A DNA stretch of 64,000 nucleotides from Bacteroidales bacterium. GTDB taxonomy: Bacteria > Bacteroidota > Bacteroidia > Bacteroidales > Muribaculaceae. Below are positions 18,941 through 28,441 of this stretch, piece after piece. The notes beneath the pieces are model-generated. The model had not been told where the DNA came from. It did no database searches and saw only the letters and a program-made list of their open reading frames with translations. The stretch's first letter is position 1. Each line of letters opens with the position of its first letter. The translations under genes and the position numbers were made by a program. The stretch covers positions 868,001 to 932,000 of the forward strand of contig CP091725.1 in NCBI GenBank assembly GCA_022009815.1, written 5' to 3'.

Positions 18941-18948
18941 TATTTTTG
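18941..18948 (+). promoter_or_regulatory. -7 promoter box of the first FKBP gene
   Basis: TATTTTTG fits TAnnTTTG and lies 25 bases before the start codon at 18974, just after the manC terminator. No clear -33 element is seen. Confidence 0.5.
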
Positions 18949-18973
18949 CAACAAAATTTAGAAACACAAAATA

Positions 18974-19911
18974 ATGAAAAAGCTATTACTTATCGCAGTT
19001 GTCGCCGCCGTCACATTGGTGGCAGGCTGCAGCAATTCGAAAAAAGCCGATGTCGACGACGAAAACGTAGCCGTCAAGACCACAGGCGACTCCATCTCCA
19101 TGTATCTTGGCACGCTCTACGGCGCGCAAATGGTGCAGATGGCAGACTCCACTCTCGACAAGACCGAATTTATCGACGGTATGAAAATCGCCCTCAACAC
19201 AGCCTCAATGGACTCGCTGCAGAACATGGGCATGGCGCTGTCGCAAAAAGCCCAAGCTGCCACAGGAGCGGAAAAGGACAAACTGCAAAGCCGTCTTGGC
19301 GGAATGGGCATGGCTGCGCAATATATGCTTCCTGCCATTGAAGGAATGAAAGTACAATTCAAAATTGAGCTGAACAAAGCCGTTCTTCTCAAATATTTCA
19401 AAGAGGCGATGACCGCCGACAAACCCGTAGACACCAAGGCAGCCGAGGAGGCTTTGGACAAAATTATGAACCGCTTCTCTCCTATGCCAGGCAACAACGC
19501 CGTCGACACCAAGGCAGCCGAAGAGAACGCCAAGCCGGCGCAGCCTACATCGAGAAAGAGATGAAAGCCGACAAGTCGCTGAAAAAGACAGCAAGCGGGC
19601 TGGTCTACAAAGTGATTAAGAAAGGCGTAGGAGCAAAACCCACCAAAGACCAGACAGCGATGGTAAAATACGAAGGCCGCCACATCGACGGCTCGGTGTT
19701 TGACGACGGACAGGGTCAAGTGCAGGAATTTCCCGTATCGCGCGTTGTGCCAGGCTTCAGCGAAGGCTTGATGCTTATGAGCCCCGGAGCCAAATACCGC
19801 TTCTATATCCCCGGCAATCTCGGCTATGGAGAGCGCGGCACAGGTGCCGGCGGCCCTATCGGCCCCAACGAGACCCTCGTCTTCGACGTGGAGCTTGTAG
19901 GCATAAAATAA
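18974..19911 (+). CDS. FKBP-type peptidyl-prolyl isomerase lipoprotein, frameshifted
   Basis: The N-terminus is a lipoprotein signal (LLIAVVAAVTLVAGC). A helical Mip-type dimerisation region follows, then a frame break near 19532. One added base gives AAYIEKEMKADKSLKKTASG, the usual linker, and a C-terminal FKBP domain (VKYEGRHIDGSVFDDG, VVPGFSEGLMLMSPGAKYRF, YIPGNLGYGERG, IGPNETLVFDVEL). Restored length is 312 residues. These enzymes help fold exported proteins. The last codons (VGIK and stop) lie inside a 25-bp direct repeat that recurs 1460 bases downstream, after an AlbA_2 gene. Two more FKBP genes follow, so an ancestral cluster of three was interrupted. Confidence 0.85.
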
Positions 19912-19919
19912 AGCCGTTT
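19895..19919 (+). repeat. 25-bp direct repeat, left copy
   Basis: This stretch covers the last four codons and stop of the FKBP gene plus eight bases. An identical copy lies at 21355-21379. Together they bracket the AlbA_2 gene like attachment-site halves. Confidence 0.85.
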
Positions 19920-19927
19920 TTACGATT

Positions 19928-21360
19928 ATGCTAACATATACAGACATCCAGCGACTTGCCTCTGAAGGCGAAGGAAAATCCATCGAGTTCAAAGAAACCA
20001 CAGGACAACTTGACCGAGGGATGGAAACTTTATGTGCTTTTTTAAATGGCAATGGTGGAACATTACTTTTTGGCATAACCGACAATGGAAAGATTATTGG
20101 ACAGGACATCAGCGACAAAACACGAAGAGACATCGCTGATGCCCTTTTAAAATTCGAGCCTATTTCAGAGCTGTCAACATCGTTTGTCAGGACACAACAA
20201 GCCAATCGATACGCAATAGCTATTGAAGTAAAAGGACAGCAATATGCACGTCCTTTTATGTACAAAGGCCGAGCTTATCATCGGATTGACAGTGTGACAA
20301 GTGTTATGTCGCAGATGGCGTACAATGACTTACTTTCTCAACGTGACGACATCCGCCATCGATGGGAATCATTACCCAGCAACCTGTCCATAGACGACTT
20401 GTCGACAGATGAAATTGTCAAGACAATCCGTATTGGAATTAACAGCGGACGGATACCCGAGTCCGTTGACACCTCAGATACAATTTCCTTGTTACGGAAA
20501 CTTAATCTGCTTGAAAATTCATCAATAAAGAATGCAGCAGCAGTCTTGTTTGCAAAAACATGTCATGCCTGCCTCAATGCACCTTGCGAATGGCAAGGTT
20601 CAGAGGCATCGACAAAAATGAATTCATTGACAACCAAAGATTGTCAGGCAATATATTCCAACTTGTAGATGCGGCTATGTCTTTCTTTTTCAAACATCTA
20701 TCACTCGCTGGCAAAATTGGCACACTTGAGCGGTCAGATGATTTACAAATTCCCATCAACGCATTACGGGAATGCTGCATCAACGCTTTCTGCCATAGAC
20801 AATACTCCTCTCCCGGAGGGTCTGTGGGCATCGCTGTTTTTGACAATAGAGTAGAAATTGAAAATACCGGCACCTTCCCCTCCGAGATTGATATTGACAA
20901 CTTAAATTCCGAATACGCTTCTTGCCCATCCAACCCTCTAATAGCAAATGTGCTATATATAAGAAAATATTTAGAGAGTTGGGGAAGAGGAATCAAACTT
21001 ATAATCAATGAGTGCGTCAAGAGCGGACTACCAACACCAAAATTCATCTGCCAAAACAATTTTGTCAGAGTAATTCTATTCACAAAACAAGTTGGTGAAC
21101 AAGTTAGTGAACAAGTTAGTGAACAAGTTAGTGAACAAGTTCGCGCCCTTGTCAATATCATTGGGCATAACGAGTTGACAGTTAAAGCAATTATGGAATC
21201 CCTTTCGCTAAAAAGTCGGCGATATGTTCTTGACAATTATCTGCATCCAGCAATCAGCGGAGGCTGGGTCAACAGGCTTTATCCAGAACAGCCGAATCAT
21301 CCCCGACAAAAATACGTACTGTCTGACAAAGCAAAAAAACTGATAAAACAACCTTTGTAG
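19928..21360 (+). CDS. AlbA_2 (Schlafen-type) ATP-binding protein, frameshifted
   Basis: The N-terminus has the AlbA_2 domain (GEGKSIEFKETTGQLDRGME, LCAFLNGNGGTLLFGITDNG), and the C-terminal part has a GHKL-like ATPase region (ALRECCINAFCHRQYSS, RVEIENTGTFPSEI, YLESWGRGIKLI) and a winged helix. One A is missing from the run at 20554-20558; restored length is 477 residues. A 12-base tandem repeat encodes QVSE units near 21090-21140. The gene is visibly AT-richer than its FKBP neighbours. It starts eight bases after one copy of a 25-bp repeat and takes its stop codon from the other copy, so it looks inserted into the 3' end of the FKBP gene. Family members are regulators or mobile-element and defence cargo; the role here is unknown. 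Confidence 0.8.
21085..21140 (+). repeat. 12-bp tandem repeat inside the AlbA_2 gene
   Basis: Several head-to-tail units of GTTAGTGAACAA encode QVSE repeats between the ATPase-like region and the winged helix, probably a flexible or coiled linker whose copy number can vary. Confidence 0.85.
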
Positions 21361-21379
21361 GCATAAAATAAAGCCGTTT
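21355..21379 (+). repeat. 25-bp direct repeat, right copy
   Basis: Identical to 19895-19919. Here it supplies the last codon and the TAG stop of the AlbA_2 gene and leads into the natural downstream sequence of the FKBP gene. The bases flanking the two copies differ on both sides. Confidence 0.85.
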
Positions 21380-21424
21380 AGGAATTTTTGATAAATAATT
21401 TACACACCTACGGCAAAATAGCAT

Positions 21425-21432
21425 TAATTTTG
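21425..21432 (+). promoter_or_regulatory. -7 promoter box of the second FKBP gene
   Basis: TAATTTTG fits TAnnTTTG, 31 bases before the start codon at 21464. Confidence 0.5.
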
Positions 21433-21463
21433 CCGTCTGAACAATTAAACAAGAAAACAATAT

Positions 21464-22075
21464 ATGGATAAACTGAGTTATGCTCTCGGCATGAGCATGG
21501 GACACAACTTTAAGGGCACCGGCATCAAAACGCTTAATTCGGCGGACTTCGCAGCCGGCGTGGCATCCGTCTACGACGGTGTCAAACCAGAAATGACCTT
21601 CGACGAGGCAAAGCGCATCGTCAACGAATATTTCGCAAAACTCGAGGCAGAGATGCAGGCAGAGGCAGCCAAGCAGGGCGAGGTGAACCGCAAGAACGGC
21701 GAGGCATTCCTTACAGAAAACGCAAAACGCGAAGGCATCAAGGTGACCGAGAGCGGACTGCAATACGAAGTGCTTGAGTCGGGCAAAGGCGACTCACCAA
21801 AGGCCTCCGACAACGTAGAGGTGCACTACACAGGCAAACTCATCGACGGCACCGTGTTTGACAGCTCCGTGGAGCGCGGCGTGCCGGCATCGTTCGGCGT
21901 CACACAGGTGATTCCGGGCTGGGTAGAGGCACTGCAGCTGATGCACGAAGGCGACAAATGGCGTCTTTACATCCCTTCAGACCTTGCCTACGGTCCTAAC
22001 GGCGCAGGCGGCGTGATCGGCCCTAACATGACGTTGATTTTCGACGTCGAACTTCTCCGCGTAATCAAGAAATAA
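21464..22075 (+). CDS. FKBP-type peptidyl-prolyl isomerase, no signal peptide
   Basis: A 203-residue protein with an N-terminal helical dimerisation part (MDKLSYALGMSMGHNF, ADFAAGVASVYDG) and a C-terminal FKBP domain (VHYTGKLIDGTVFDSSVERG, VIPGWVEALQLMHEGDKWRL, YIPSDLAYGPNGAGGVIGPN). The active-site aromatic and acidic residues (Tyr, Phe-Asp, Val-Ile-Pro-Gly-Trp, Tyr) are all present. It lacks a signal sequence and so should act in the cytoplasm, unlike both neighbours. It is followed 24 bases later by a lipoprotein paralogue. Frame intact. Confidence 0.92.
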   Translation: MDKLSYALGMSMGHNFKGTGIKTLNSADFAAGVASVYDGVKPEMTFDEAKRIVNEYFAKLEAEMQAEAAKQGEVNRKNGEAFLTENAKREGIKVTESGLQYEVLESGKGDSPKASDNVEVHYTGKLIDGTVFDSSVERGVPASFGVTQVIPGWVEALQLMHEGDKWRLYIPSDLAYGPNGAGGVIGPNMTLIFDVELLRVIKK

Positions 22076-22098
22076 CAACAATTAAAAAAACAAATAAA

Positions 22099-22968
22099 AT
22101 GAAAAAACTTATTTTTGCCGGTGTAGCAATGCTTATGCTTGCATTTACCGGTTGCAAGGGCACAGGCTCAAGCGACAAACAGGCACTCGCATCCCAACAG
22201 GACAGCCTCGCAACAGCGTTTGGTGAATATTTCGCCGCACAATATGCACAACAGGAAATGTACACACCTGACAGCCTCCGCCTCGACAAAGCAGAGTTTC
22301 TCAAGGGCGTGAAGGTGGCACTCGCCGCCGACACCACAAAGGCAGGAAAATCATATCTCGCCGGCCTGCAGATGGGCTTGCAGATGTTCAGCCAGCTTCA
22401 GCAGCTGGAGAAGGAATATGGCGTGTCGGGCGAGAAGGTGCTTGAGGCATTCAAGGTTGCCATCGCAAAAGATTCCATCGACACCGACATGGCCGTTATC
22501 GGTCCGCGCATCCAGAACCTTATCGGCAAGGTAAAAGAGGCCAAACTCGCCGACAACGCGGAAGCACAGGCAAACAAGAAAGCGACAGAAGGCTACCTCA
22601 ACACGCTGAAGAAAAACGGAGCCAAGTCAATGAGCAACGGTCTTGTATACCAAGTGCTTGAGAACGGCAACGGCGCCAAGGTCAACGCAAGCGACATTGT
22701 CAATGTAGTGATTACCGTAACCGACAAGAACGGCACAGTGCTTCAATCAACCAACGGCGAGCCACAGCAGATGCCAGCCAGCCAGTTCGGACAGATTCAT
22801 CCGATGCTTGCCGAAGGCATCACAGCAATGCACGTTGGCGACCACTTCAAATTCTACGTCAACCTGGGCGCAGAAGTTCCACAAAACTTCAAACCTTACG
22901 ACTTCATCGTGTTTGACGTCAAGCTCGTAGAGCCGGCAGCAGCCGAAAAGGCAGAACCAGAAAAATAA
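22099..22968 (+). CDS. FKBP-type isomerase lipoprotein with degenerate catalytic domain
   Basis: A 289-residue lipoprotein (signal LIFAGVAMLMLAFTGC). The middle is a helical Mip-like region, and the C-terminal domain follows the FKBP layout (GLVYQVLENGNGAKVNASDI, MLAEGITAMHVGDHFKFYVN, FKPYDFIVFDVKL). Several FKBP active-site positions differ: the FDSS-type motif is replaced (LQSTNGEPQQ) and the GYG segment is lost. It may be a chaperone with weak or no isomerase activity. It is the third FKBP in the cluster and is closed by a hairpin at 22990. Confidence 0.8.
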   Translation: MKKLIFAGVAMLMLAFTGCKGTGSSDKQALASQQDSLATAFGEYFAAQYAQQEMYTPDSLRLDKAEFLKGVKVALAADTTKAGKSYLAGLQMGLQMFSQLQQLEKEYGVSGEKVLEAFKVAIAKDSIDTDMAVIGPRIQNLIGKVKEAKLADNAEAQANKKATEGYLNTLKKNGAKSMSNGLVYQVLENGNGAKVNASDIVNVVITVTDKNGTVLQSTNGEPQQMPASQFGQIHPMLAEGITAMHVGDHFKFYVNLGAEVPQNFKPYDFIVFDVKLVEPAAAEKAEPEK

Positions 22969-22989
22969 AATCCTGTCAAGGACTCACCG

Positions 22990-23027
22990 AAGCACGCTTC
23001 CCACGTTTGGGCGAGCGTGCTTTTTTA
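22990..23027 (+). terminator. intrinsic terminator after the FKBP cluster
   Basis: A 9-bp stem AAGCACGCT/AGCGTGCTT (22990-22998 with 23014-23022) with further CCC/GGG pairing inside, then a T tract, 22 bases after the stop. Confidence 0.85.
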
Positions 23028-23166
23028 TTGATGCAAAAAGCCCTGTTTTAGTAAATTAAAGCAACATTTTCTTGCAACTTTGTCACCCAAACGCCAAATT
23101 CTGCGTAATTTGACAATCTTTTGTAATCGCGCAGAAAAATCTTAACAAAAATGCAATGAAAAAAAT

Positions 23167-23198
23167 TTTGTTATTCCACAATATAATTCATATCTTTG
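23167..23198 (+). promoter_or_regulatory. promoter of the sorting-domain protein gene
   Basis: TTTG at 23167-23170, 20 bases, then TATCTTTG at 23191-23198. This is an exact Bacteroidetes promoter, 31 bases before the ATG at 23230. The 200 bases before it hold only the preceding terminator and AT-rich sequence. Confidence 0.85.
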
Positions 23199-23229
23199 CT
23201 CCAAATCACTAATTTAAAAATCATTTAGT

Positions 23230-24755
23230 ATGAAAAAACTTTTACTCTCTTCTTTGATGCTCGCTACCGGCATTTTCGCCGCATCTGCAGCCGAAGCAAC
23301 AATTGATTTCTCACAGCAAGGCTGGAGTAATGAATCTGAGATAACCGCAACAACCCCAATCGGCGACAGCGGTATCAGCGTTGCGTTTGCCAAGGGCGAA
23401 GGCAAAAGCGCTCCAAAGTACTACACTTCAGGCACAGCAGTCCGTATGTATTCCGGCAACACAATGACACTTGCCGTTCCTCAAGGAACAACCGTGACCA
23501 GCATCGCGATGAAACTTTCCTCTCAGACATACAATTTTGCTGACGACAACACAGGCTACTCCGCTTCTACCGGCACTTTCACCGCCGATCCTAAGACAGC
23601 CAGGACAGGCGCATGGACAGGCACTGCCACCGAAGACCTTGTTCTCTCCCTTGTCAACAAGCAAAACGCCGCAAAAAAATGGCCGCAGCTCCGCATCGTT
23701 TCTATGACAGTGACTTACACAGCCGGTGTAGAGACCAAATGCGCCACTCCAAATTCTCTTTGGCAGAAGGCAAATACTACAACCCGTTGGAAATTACATT
23801 GACAACATCTACCGCTGATGCAAAAATCATGTACTCAATCAACGGCGCAGCCGCTGCAGAATACACAGCCCCTATCGCACTCAGCGAGGTAGGCACCTAC
23901 GCAGTGAAGGCTTATGCGGTCAAGACAGGTCTTGAGAACAGCGCAGAGGCAGTTGCCAACTACGAAATCGCAAACCCAGTAGAGGTTGGCAGCATCGCCG
24001 AGTTTATCATGGCAGGCGAGGCAGACGCCACCCCAGCTTACAAATGGACATTCCCAGTAGTCGTAACAGCCCAGATCAAGGGTGAAGGCTTCGGCGCAAC
24101 TTACGTTAAGGACGCAGCCGGCGACGTTATGTATATCTTCGGCAAGGATGTTCCAGCCTACAACACAGGCGACGTTATCCCAGCAGGTGTAGTTGGCGAA
24201 TACCAGAACTTCAACGGCGTTTACGAAATGACATATCCTAACGGCGACACCTTCGCACCGGCATCAGGCAACGAAGGCTTCACACCAGCCGCTGTTGGCG
24301 CAGGCACAATCACAGCCGCCGACGTAAACAAGGTTGTTGTCATCTCCGGCACTTATGTAGAGACAACAGACGGCACAAAGACAACTAAGTCAATGCAGGA
24401 CGCAACAGGCTCAATCACTGTTTACTATCAGTCGAAATGGGGCGTTGAGTCAGCAACAAACGGCACAAAATACGATCTTCTCTGCGCAGTAGGCTTGTAC
24501 AAATCAGCTGTACAGGTTTATCCTATCAAGTTCTTGCCGGAAGGCGGCAGCGTTGAGACCGTCAGCACAGCAGCAACTGTACGCGCTCTTGAAGGCGGCA
24601 TCGAGGTTAACGCAGAAGGCAATGTATTGGTTGTGAACGCAGCCGGTCAGGTTGTAGCCAACCAGGCAGTAAACGGCACAGCAACAATCGCCCTTGCAAA
24701 AGGATTCTACATTGTACGCGCAGCCGACACAGTGGCAAAAGTAATCGTAAAGTAA
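23230..24755 (+). CDS. secreted protein with type IX sorting domain, frameshifted
   Basis: Signal peptide LLLSSLMLATGIFAASA. The N-terminal part (residues about 22-170) is beta-rich and unknown. One A is missing at 23751-23753; the restored frame continues CATPKFSLAEGKYYNPLEIT, the chitobiase-like C-terminal domain (TADAKIMYSINGAAAAEYTA, YAVKAYAVKTGLENS). An OB-like domain follows (SIAEFIMAGEADATPAYKW, VVISGTYVET). The end (VLVVNAAGQVVANQAVNG, ALAKGFYIVRAADTVAKVIV) matches the type A C-terminal sorting domain of type IX secretion. Restored length is 508 residues. It is probably exported and anchored to the surface. Ligand unknown. Confidence 0.8.
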
Positions 24756-24781
24756 ACGGATTGCAATAGTCAATAAACAAA

Positions 24782-24824
24782 CCGTCCCGGCGATGTATGA
24801 AGCATTGCCGGGACGGATTTTTTT
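24782..24824 (+). terminator. terminator between the sorting-domain gene and der
   Basis: A perfect 10-bp stem CCGTCCCGGC/GCCGGGACGG (24782-24791 with 24807-24816), then ATTTTTTT. It lies between convergent genes and may act on both strands. Confidence 0.9.
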
Positions 24825-24840
24825 GCGTTGTCGCGCGCGT

Positions 24841-26155
24841 TTACTTCTCGCGCATATAAAGATTTATCGGAGTGCCGGAGAAGTCCCATTGCTCGCGAAT
24901 CTTGTTTTCCAGATAGCGTCGGTATGGTTCCTTCACCCACTGCGGCAGGTTGCAGAAGAACACAAACGTAGGTATGCGCTGGTCTTTAAGCATTGTGACA
25001 TACTTTATCTTCACATATTTGCCCTTGTTTGCCGGTGGCGGATATGCGCCTATCACCTCCTGCATATAGTTGTTGAGCTGCGATGTGGGCACGATGCGCT
25101 TGCGGTTGTTGTAGACCTCCACAGCCGTTTCCAGCACCTTGTATATGCGCTGCTTTGTGAGCGCGGATGTGAAGATGATAGGGAAGTCGGCAAACGGCGC
25201 GAAACGATCGCGTATCGCCGCCTCGAAATGCTTTATCGCCGCCGTGCTCTTGTCCTCCACAAGGTCCCATTTGTTGACACAGACAACGAGCCCCTTCTTG
25301 TTTCTGAATGAGCGAGAAAATGTTCACGTCCTGCGCCTCGATGCCGCGAGTGGCATCAATCATCAGGATGCATACGTCGCTGTTCTCGATGGAGCGGATG
25401 GAGCGGATCACACTGTAGTACTCTATATCCTCGTTGACCTTCGCTTTCTTTCTGATACCGGCAGTGTCGACCAGATAGAAGTCGAATCCGAATTTTGAAT
25501 AGCGCGTGTAGATGCTGTCGCGCGTTGTTCCGGCGATGTTTGTCACGATGTTGCGGTCCTCGCCGATAAATGCGTTGATTATCGATGATTTTCCAGCGTT
25601 CGGACGTCCTACGATGGCGAAACGCGGCAGCTGCTCCACCGTCTCGTCTATTTCATCTTTCGGCGGGAAACGCTTCATGATCTCATCGAGGAGGTCGCCC
25701 GTACCCGATCCACTGATTGCAGAGAGACAGAAGGGATCGCCCAGTCCGAAGGAATAGAATTCGGCGGAGTTGTAGCGCCATTCGTTTGAGTCGCACTTGT
25801 TGGCCACGAGAATCACCGGCTTGTTGGAGCGACGGAGTATCGCCGCCACCTTGTCGTCGAGGTCGGTCACGCCGTTCATCGCATCGACCACAAAGAGGAT
25901 TTCGTCGGCCTCCTCTATGGCTATCGCCACCTGCTTGTTGATTTCGCCCTCGAAGATGTCCTCCGAGTTTACCACCCATCCTCCGGTGTCGACAATTGAA
26001 AACTCCTGACCGCACCAGTCCACCTTTCCGTACTGGCGGTCGCGCGTAGTGCCCGACGTGTCGTCGACAATCGCCGTCCGCGACTGCGTAAGGCGGTTGA
26101 ACAGCGTTGATTTACCCACATTGGGGCGTCCCACAATTGCTACTAATCGTCCCAT
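24841..26155 (-). CDS. der: ribosome-assembly GTPase Der, frameshifted
   Basis: Two tandem GTPase domains are visible: GRPNVGKS at residues 9-16 and GRPNAGKS at 183-190, each with its DTGG/DTAG motif and an NKCD or NKWD motif. The C-terminal KH-like domain (RIVPTSQLNNYMQEVIGAYP, IPTFVFFCNLPQWVKEPYRR) ends at 24841. The frame is broken at TTT 25301-25303; adding two bases restores NKKGLVVCVNKWDLVEDK and gives 438 residues, the family norm. Der is essential for 50S maturation in bacteria, so this break is best read as a sequence error. It lies downstream of era in the conserved fabH-era-der order. Confidence 0.92.
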
Positions 26156-26179
26156 ATCTCTTTTCCTTTCCTTTAAATT

Positions 26180-27063
26180 TTATTCAACATATCCGAATGC
26201 GCGCAGTTTGTTTTCGCGGTTGCGCCAGTCGGGCTCCACTTTCACAAAAATCTCAAGAAACACCTTCTTCCCGAAAAATTTCTCGATGTCGCGCCTCGAC
26301 TCCATTCCCACACGTTTCAGCTTCTGCCCGCCGTGTCCGATTACGATGCCTTTCTGGCTGTCGCGTTCCACGTAGACCACCGCCATGATGTGGATGTCGG
26401 TTTTTCCCTCGTCATACTTCTCCACAATCACCTCTGTTGCGTAAGGCACCTCCTTGTCGTAGGTCAGCAATATCTTTTCGCGGATAATCTCCGTAACGAA
26501 GAAGCGCGCAGGCTTGTCGGTGAGGGCATCCTTGCCAAAATAAGGCGGCGACGGCGGCAGCAGTTCCACGATGCGCTTCATCAAGCTCTGCACGTTGAAA
26601 TTCTCCTTTGCCGACATCGGAAACACCTCGGCCTGCGGCAACAGGGCTTTCCACTTGTCCATCACCGTCAGCAGGTCGGCGTTGCCTTTAAGCAAGTCAA
26701 TTTATTGATTACGAGCAGCACCGGCACCTTCTCCTTCGCCACCTTCGCAATGAAGTCGGCGTTTTTCGTAGCGTCCTCCACCACGTCGGTCACGTAGAGC
26801 AGCACGTCGGCGTCGGTCAGCGCGCCCTCAGAGAAGTTGAGCATGCTCTCCTGCAGTTTATACTTCGGCTTCAGCACACCCGGCGTGTCGGAAAACACAA
26901 TCTGATAGTCGTCGGCGTTTACAATGCCGAGGATGCGGTGGCGTGTGGTCTGCGCCTTCTGTGTGATTATCGACACACGCTCGCCCACCAGTTGGTTCAT
27001 CAGCGTAGACTTTCCCACGTTAGGGTTGCCCACAATATTTACGAAACCTGCTCTATGCTCCAT
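26180..27063 (-). CDS. era: GTPase Era, frameshifted
   Basis: Start ATG 27063 gives MEHRAGFVNIVGNPNVGKST with the P-loop at residues 12-19, then DTPGVLKPKYKLQ. One A is missing at 26701-26703; the restored NKIDLLKGNADLL supplies the NKxD motif. The C-terminal KH domain follows (EIIREKILLTYDKEVPYATE, IVIGHGGQKLKRVGMESRRD). Restored length is 294 residues, normal for Era. It binds 16S rRNA and couples 30S assembly to growth, and it is essential in most bacteria, which again argues for a sequencing error. Confidence 0.93.
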
Positions 27064-27079
27064 ATTCTTCGCTTTGCAC

Positions 27080-27128
27080 AAAAAATGCGGAATACGGTAC
27101 GGGAATCAATCCTGTGCCGCGTTCCGCA
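27080..27128 (-). terminator. terminator between fabH and era
   Basis: On the minus strand the stem TGCGGAACGCGG/CCGTATTCCGCA (one mismatch and one wobble) is followed by a T run at 27080-27085, 38 bases after the fabH stop. The era start codon is only 17 bases further on, so some read-through or a promoter in this gap is needed. Confidence 0.7.
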
Positions 27129-27165
27129 CGGTTTTATTATTAAATTTTGTCTTGCTCTTTCTCTC

Positions 27166-28152
27166 TTAGCAGTCCCAGACAATATACATCGCGCCCCAAG
27201 TAAATCCGGCACCGAATGCCGTAAGCACGATTTTGTCGCCCTTCTTCAACTTGTCCTTGTTCTCGTCGAGACACAAAGGAATTGAAGCCGCGCTCGTATT
27301 GCCGCGATACTGGATGTTGACAAGCACCTTGTCTGTAGGGACGCCGATACGACCACCGACAGCCTCGATGATTCGCAAGTTTGCCTGATGAGGCACGAAC
27401 CAGTCGATTTGGTCAACAGTCAGATTGTTGCGCTTCATCACGTCGAGCGACGAAGTGAGCATATCGGTCACAGCGTGCTTATAAACCGCGCGACCTTCCT
27501 GATAAACAAAGTGTTCGTGAGCGTCTACCGTAGCGTGCGACGCAGGATAAGCCGAACCGCCGGCCTTCATCACCAAGTGAGACAAGCCTTCGCCGTCCAC
27601 GTGGTAAACACCGTCGATTATGCCAACTGTCTGGTCTTCTGTCGGCTCCACCATCACAGCTGCCGCAGCGTCGCCAAATAGCGGACACGTTGAGCGGTCG
27701 TCATAGTTGGTCATGCTCGACATCATCTCAGCAGCCACTACAATCACTTTCTTGTAGAGTCCGCCACGGATGTATGCGTTTGCAGCCTGCAAAGCCACGA
27801 TAAAACCGGCGCAAGCCGCCTGGATGTCGTAGGCATAGCAGTTTGTCAACCCTGCTTTGTGAGAAATAATCGACGCAGTCGACGGGAAGCGGTAGTCTGG
27901 GTTTGAAGTGGCGCAAATCACCAGTTCCACCTCGTCTTTGGCAGTTCCGGTGTTGGCAAGCAGCCGCTCCACGGCGATTGCTCCCATATACGACGATCCC
28001 AACCCTTCGCCTTTCAGAATGCGGCGTTCTTTAATTCCCACACGGGTTGTAATCCACTCATCGTTGGTGTCAACCATATGCGACAACTCCTCGTTGGTCA
28101 GCACATAGTCGGGCACGTATGAGGCTATTCCTGTAATTTTAGCTCTTAACAT
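27166..28152 (-). CDS. fabH: beta-ketoacyl-ACP synthase III
   Basis: A 328-residue protein of standard FabH length. The catalytic triad is visible: Cys114 in QAACAGFIVA, His255 in WFVPHQANLR and Asn285 in QYRGNTSAAS. It condenses acetyl-CoA (or branched acyl-CoA) with malonyl-ACP to start fatty-acid synthesis. It lies after rpmF and yceD and before era, a common bacterial lipid/ribosome gene order. Frame intact. Confidence 0.95.
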   Translation of the reverse strand: MLRAKITGIASYVPDYVLTNEELSHMVDTNDEWITTRVGIKERRILKGEGLGSSYMGAIAVERLLANTGTAKDEVELVICATSNPDYRFPSTASIISHKAGLTNCYAYDIQAACAGFIVALQAANAYIRGGLYKKVIVVAAEMMSSMTNYDDRSTCPLFGDAAAAVMVEPTEDQTVGIIDGVYHVDGEGLSHLVMKAGGSAYPASHATVDAHEHFVYQEGRAVYKHAVTDMLTSSLDVMKRNNLTVDQIDWFVPHQANLRIIEAVGGRIGVPTDKVLVNIQYRGNTSAASIPLCLDENKDKLKKGDKIVLTAFGAGFTWGAMYIVWDC

Positions 28153-28183
28153 TATCTTTTTCAGATGTCTCCGTTAAACAAAT

Positions 28184-28211
28184 TTGTCCTAAACGATTGC
28201 ATTTAGGACAA
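28184..28211 (-). terminator. hairpin between rpmF and fabH
   Basis: A perfect 10-bp stem TTGTCCTAAA/TTTAGGACAA with an 8-base loop, followed on the minus strand by ATTTGTTT. It may attenuate transcription from the ribosomal protein gene into fabH. Confidence 0.5.
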
Positions 28212-28244
28212 TTTTCTTCCACAATGGATTCAGCGGACTCCCGA

Positions 28245-28430
28245 TTAGAGAGCAGCCTCTTTTTCGATTGCCACTTTTCCTCTGTAATATCCGCATTCGC
28301 CACATACAGTGTGATATACGTGCCATGCGCCACAGTTCGGGCAGAGTACCAAAGTAGGAGCTACAGCTTTGTCGTGAGTTCTTCTCTTAGCTGTTCTTGT
28401 CTTCGATTGTTTTCGTTTTGGATGTGCCAT
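28245..28430 (-). CDS. rpmF: 50S ribosomal protein L32
   Basis: A 61-residue basic protein starting MAHPKRKQSKTRTAKRRTHD, the conserved L32 N-terminus, with the zinc-ribbon cysteines CPNCG and CGECG of the C+ form. It follows the yceD gene by 11 bases, the usual pairing, and is part of the large ribosomal subunit. Confidence 0.97.
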   Translation of the reverse strand: MAHPKRKQSKTRTAKRRTHDKAVAPTLVLCPNCGAWHVYHTVCGECGYYRGKVAIEKEAAL

Positions 28431-28441
28431 TTTCTTATTTA

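Noticed and set aside
19561..19911. Separate small FKBP gene starting at 19561
   Set aside because: The upstream frame carries the lipoprotein signal and the helical domain, and one added base joins them through the usual Mip linker.
21085..21140. Short regular repeats considered as a CRISPR array
   Set aside because: The units are 12 bp, head to tail without spacers, and in frame inside a gene.
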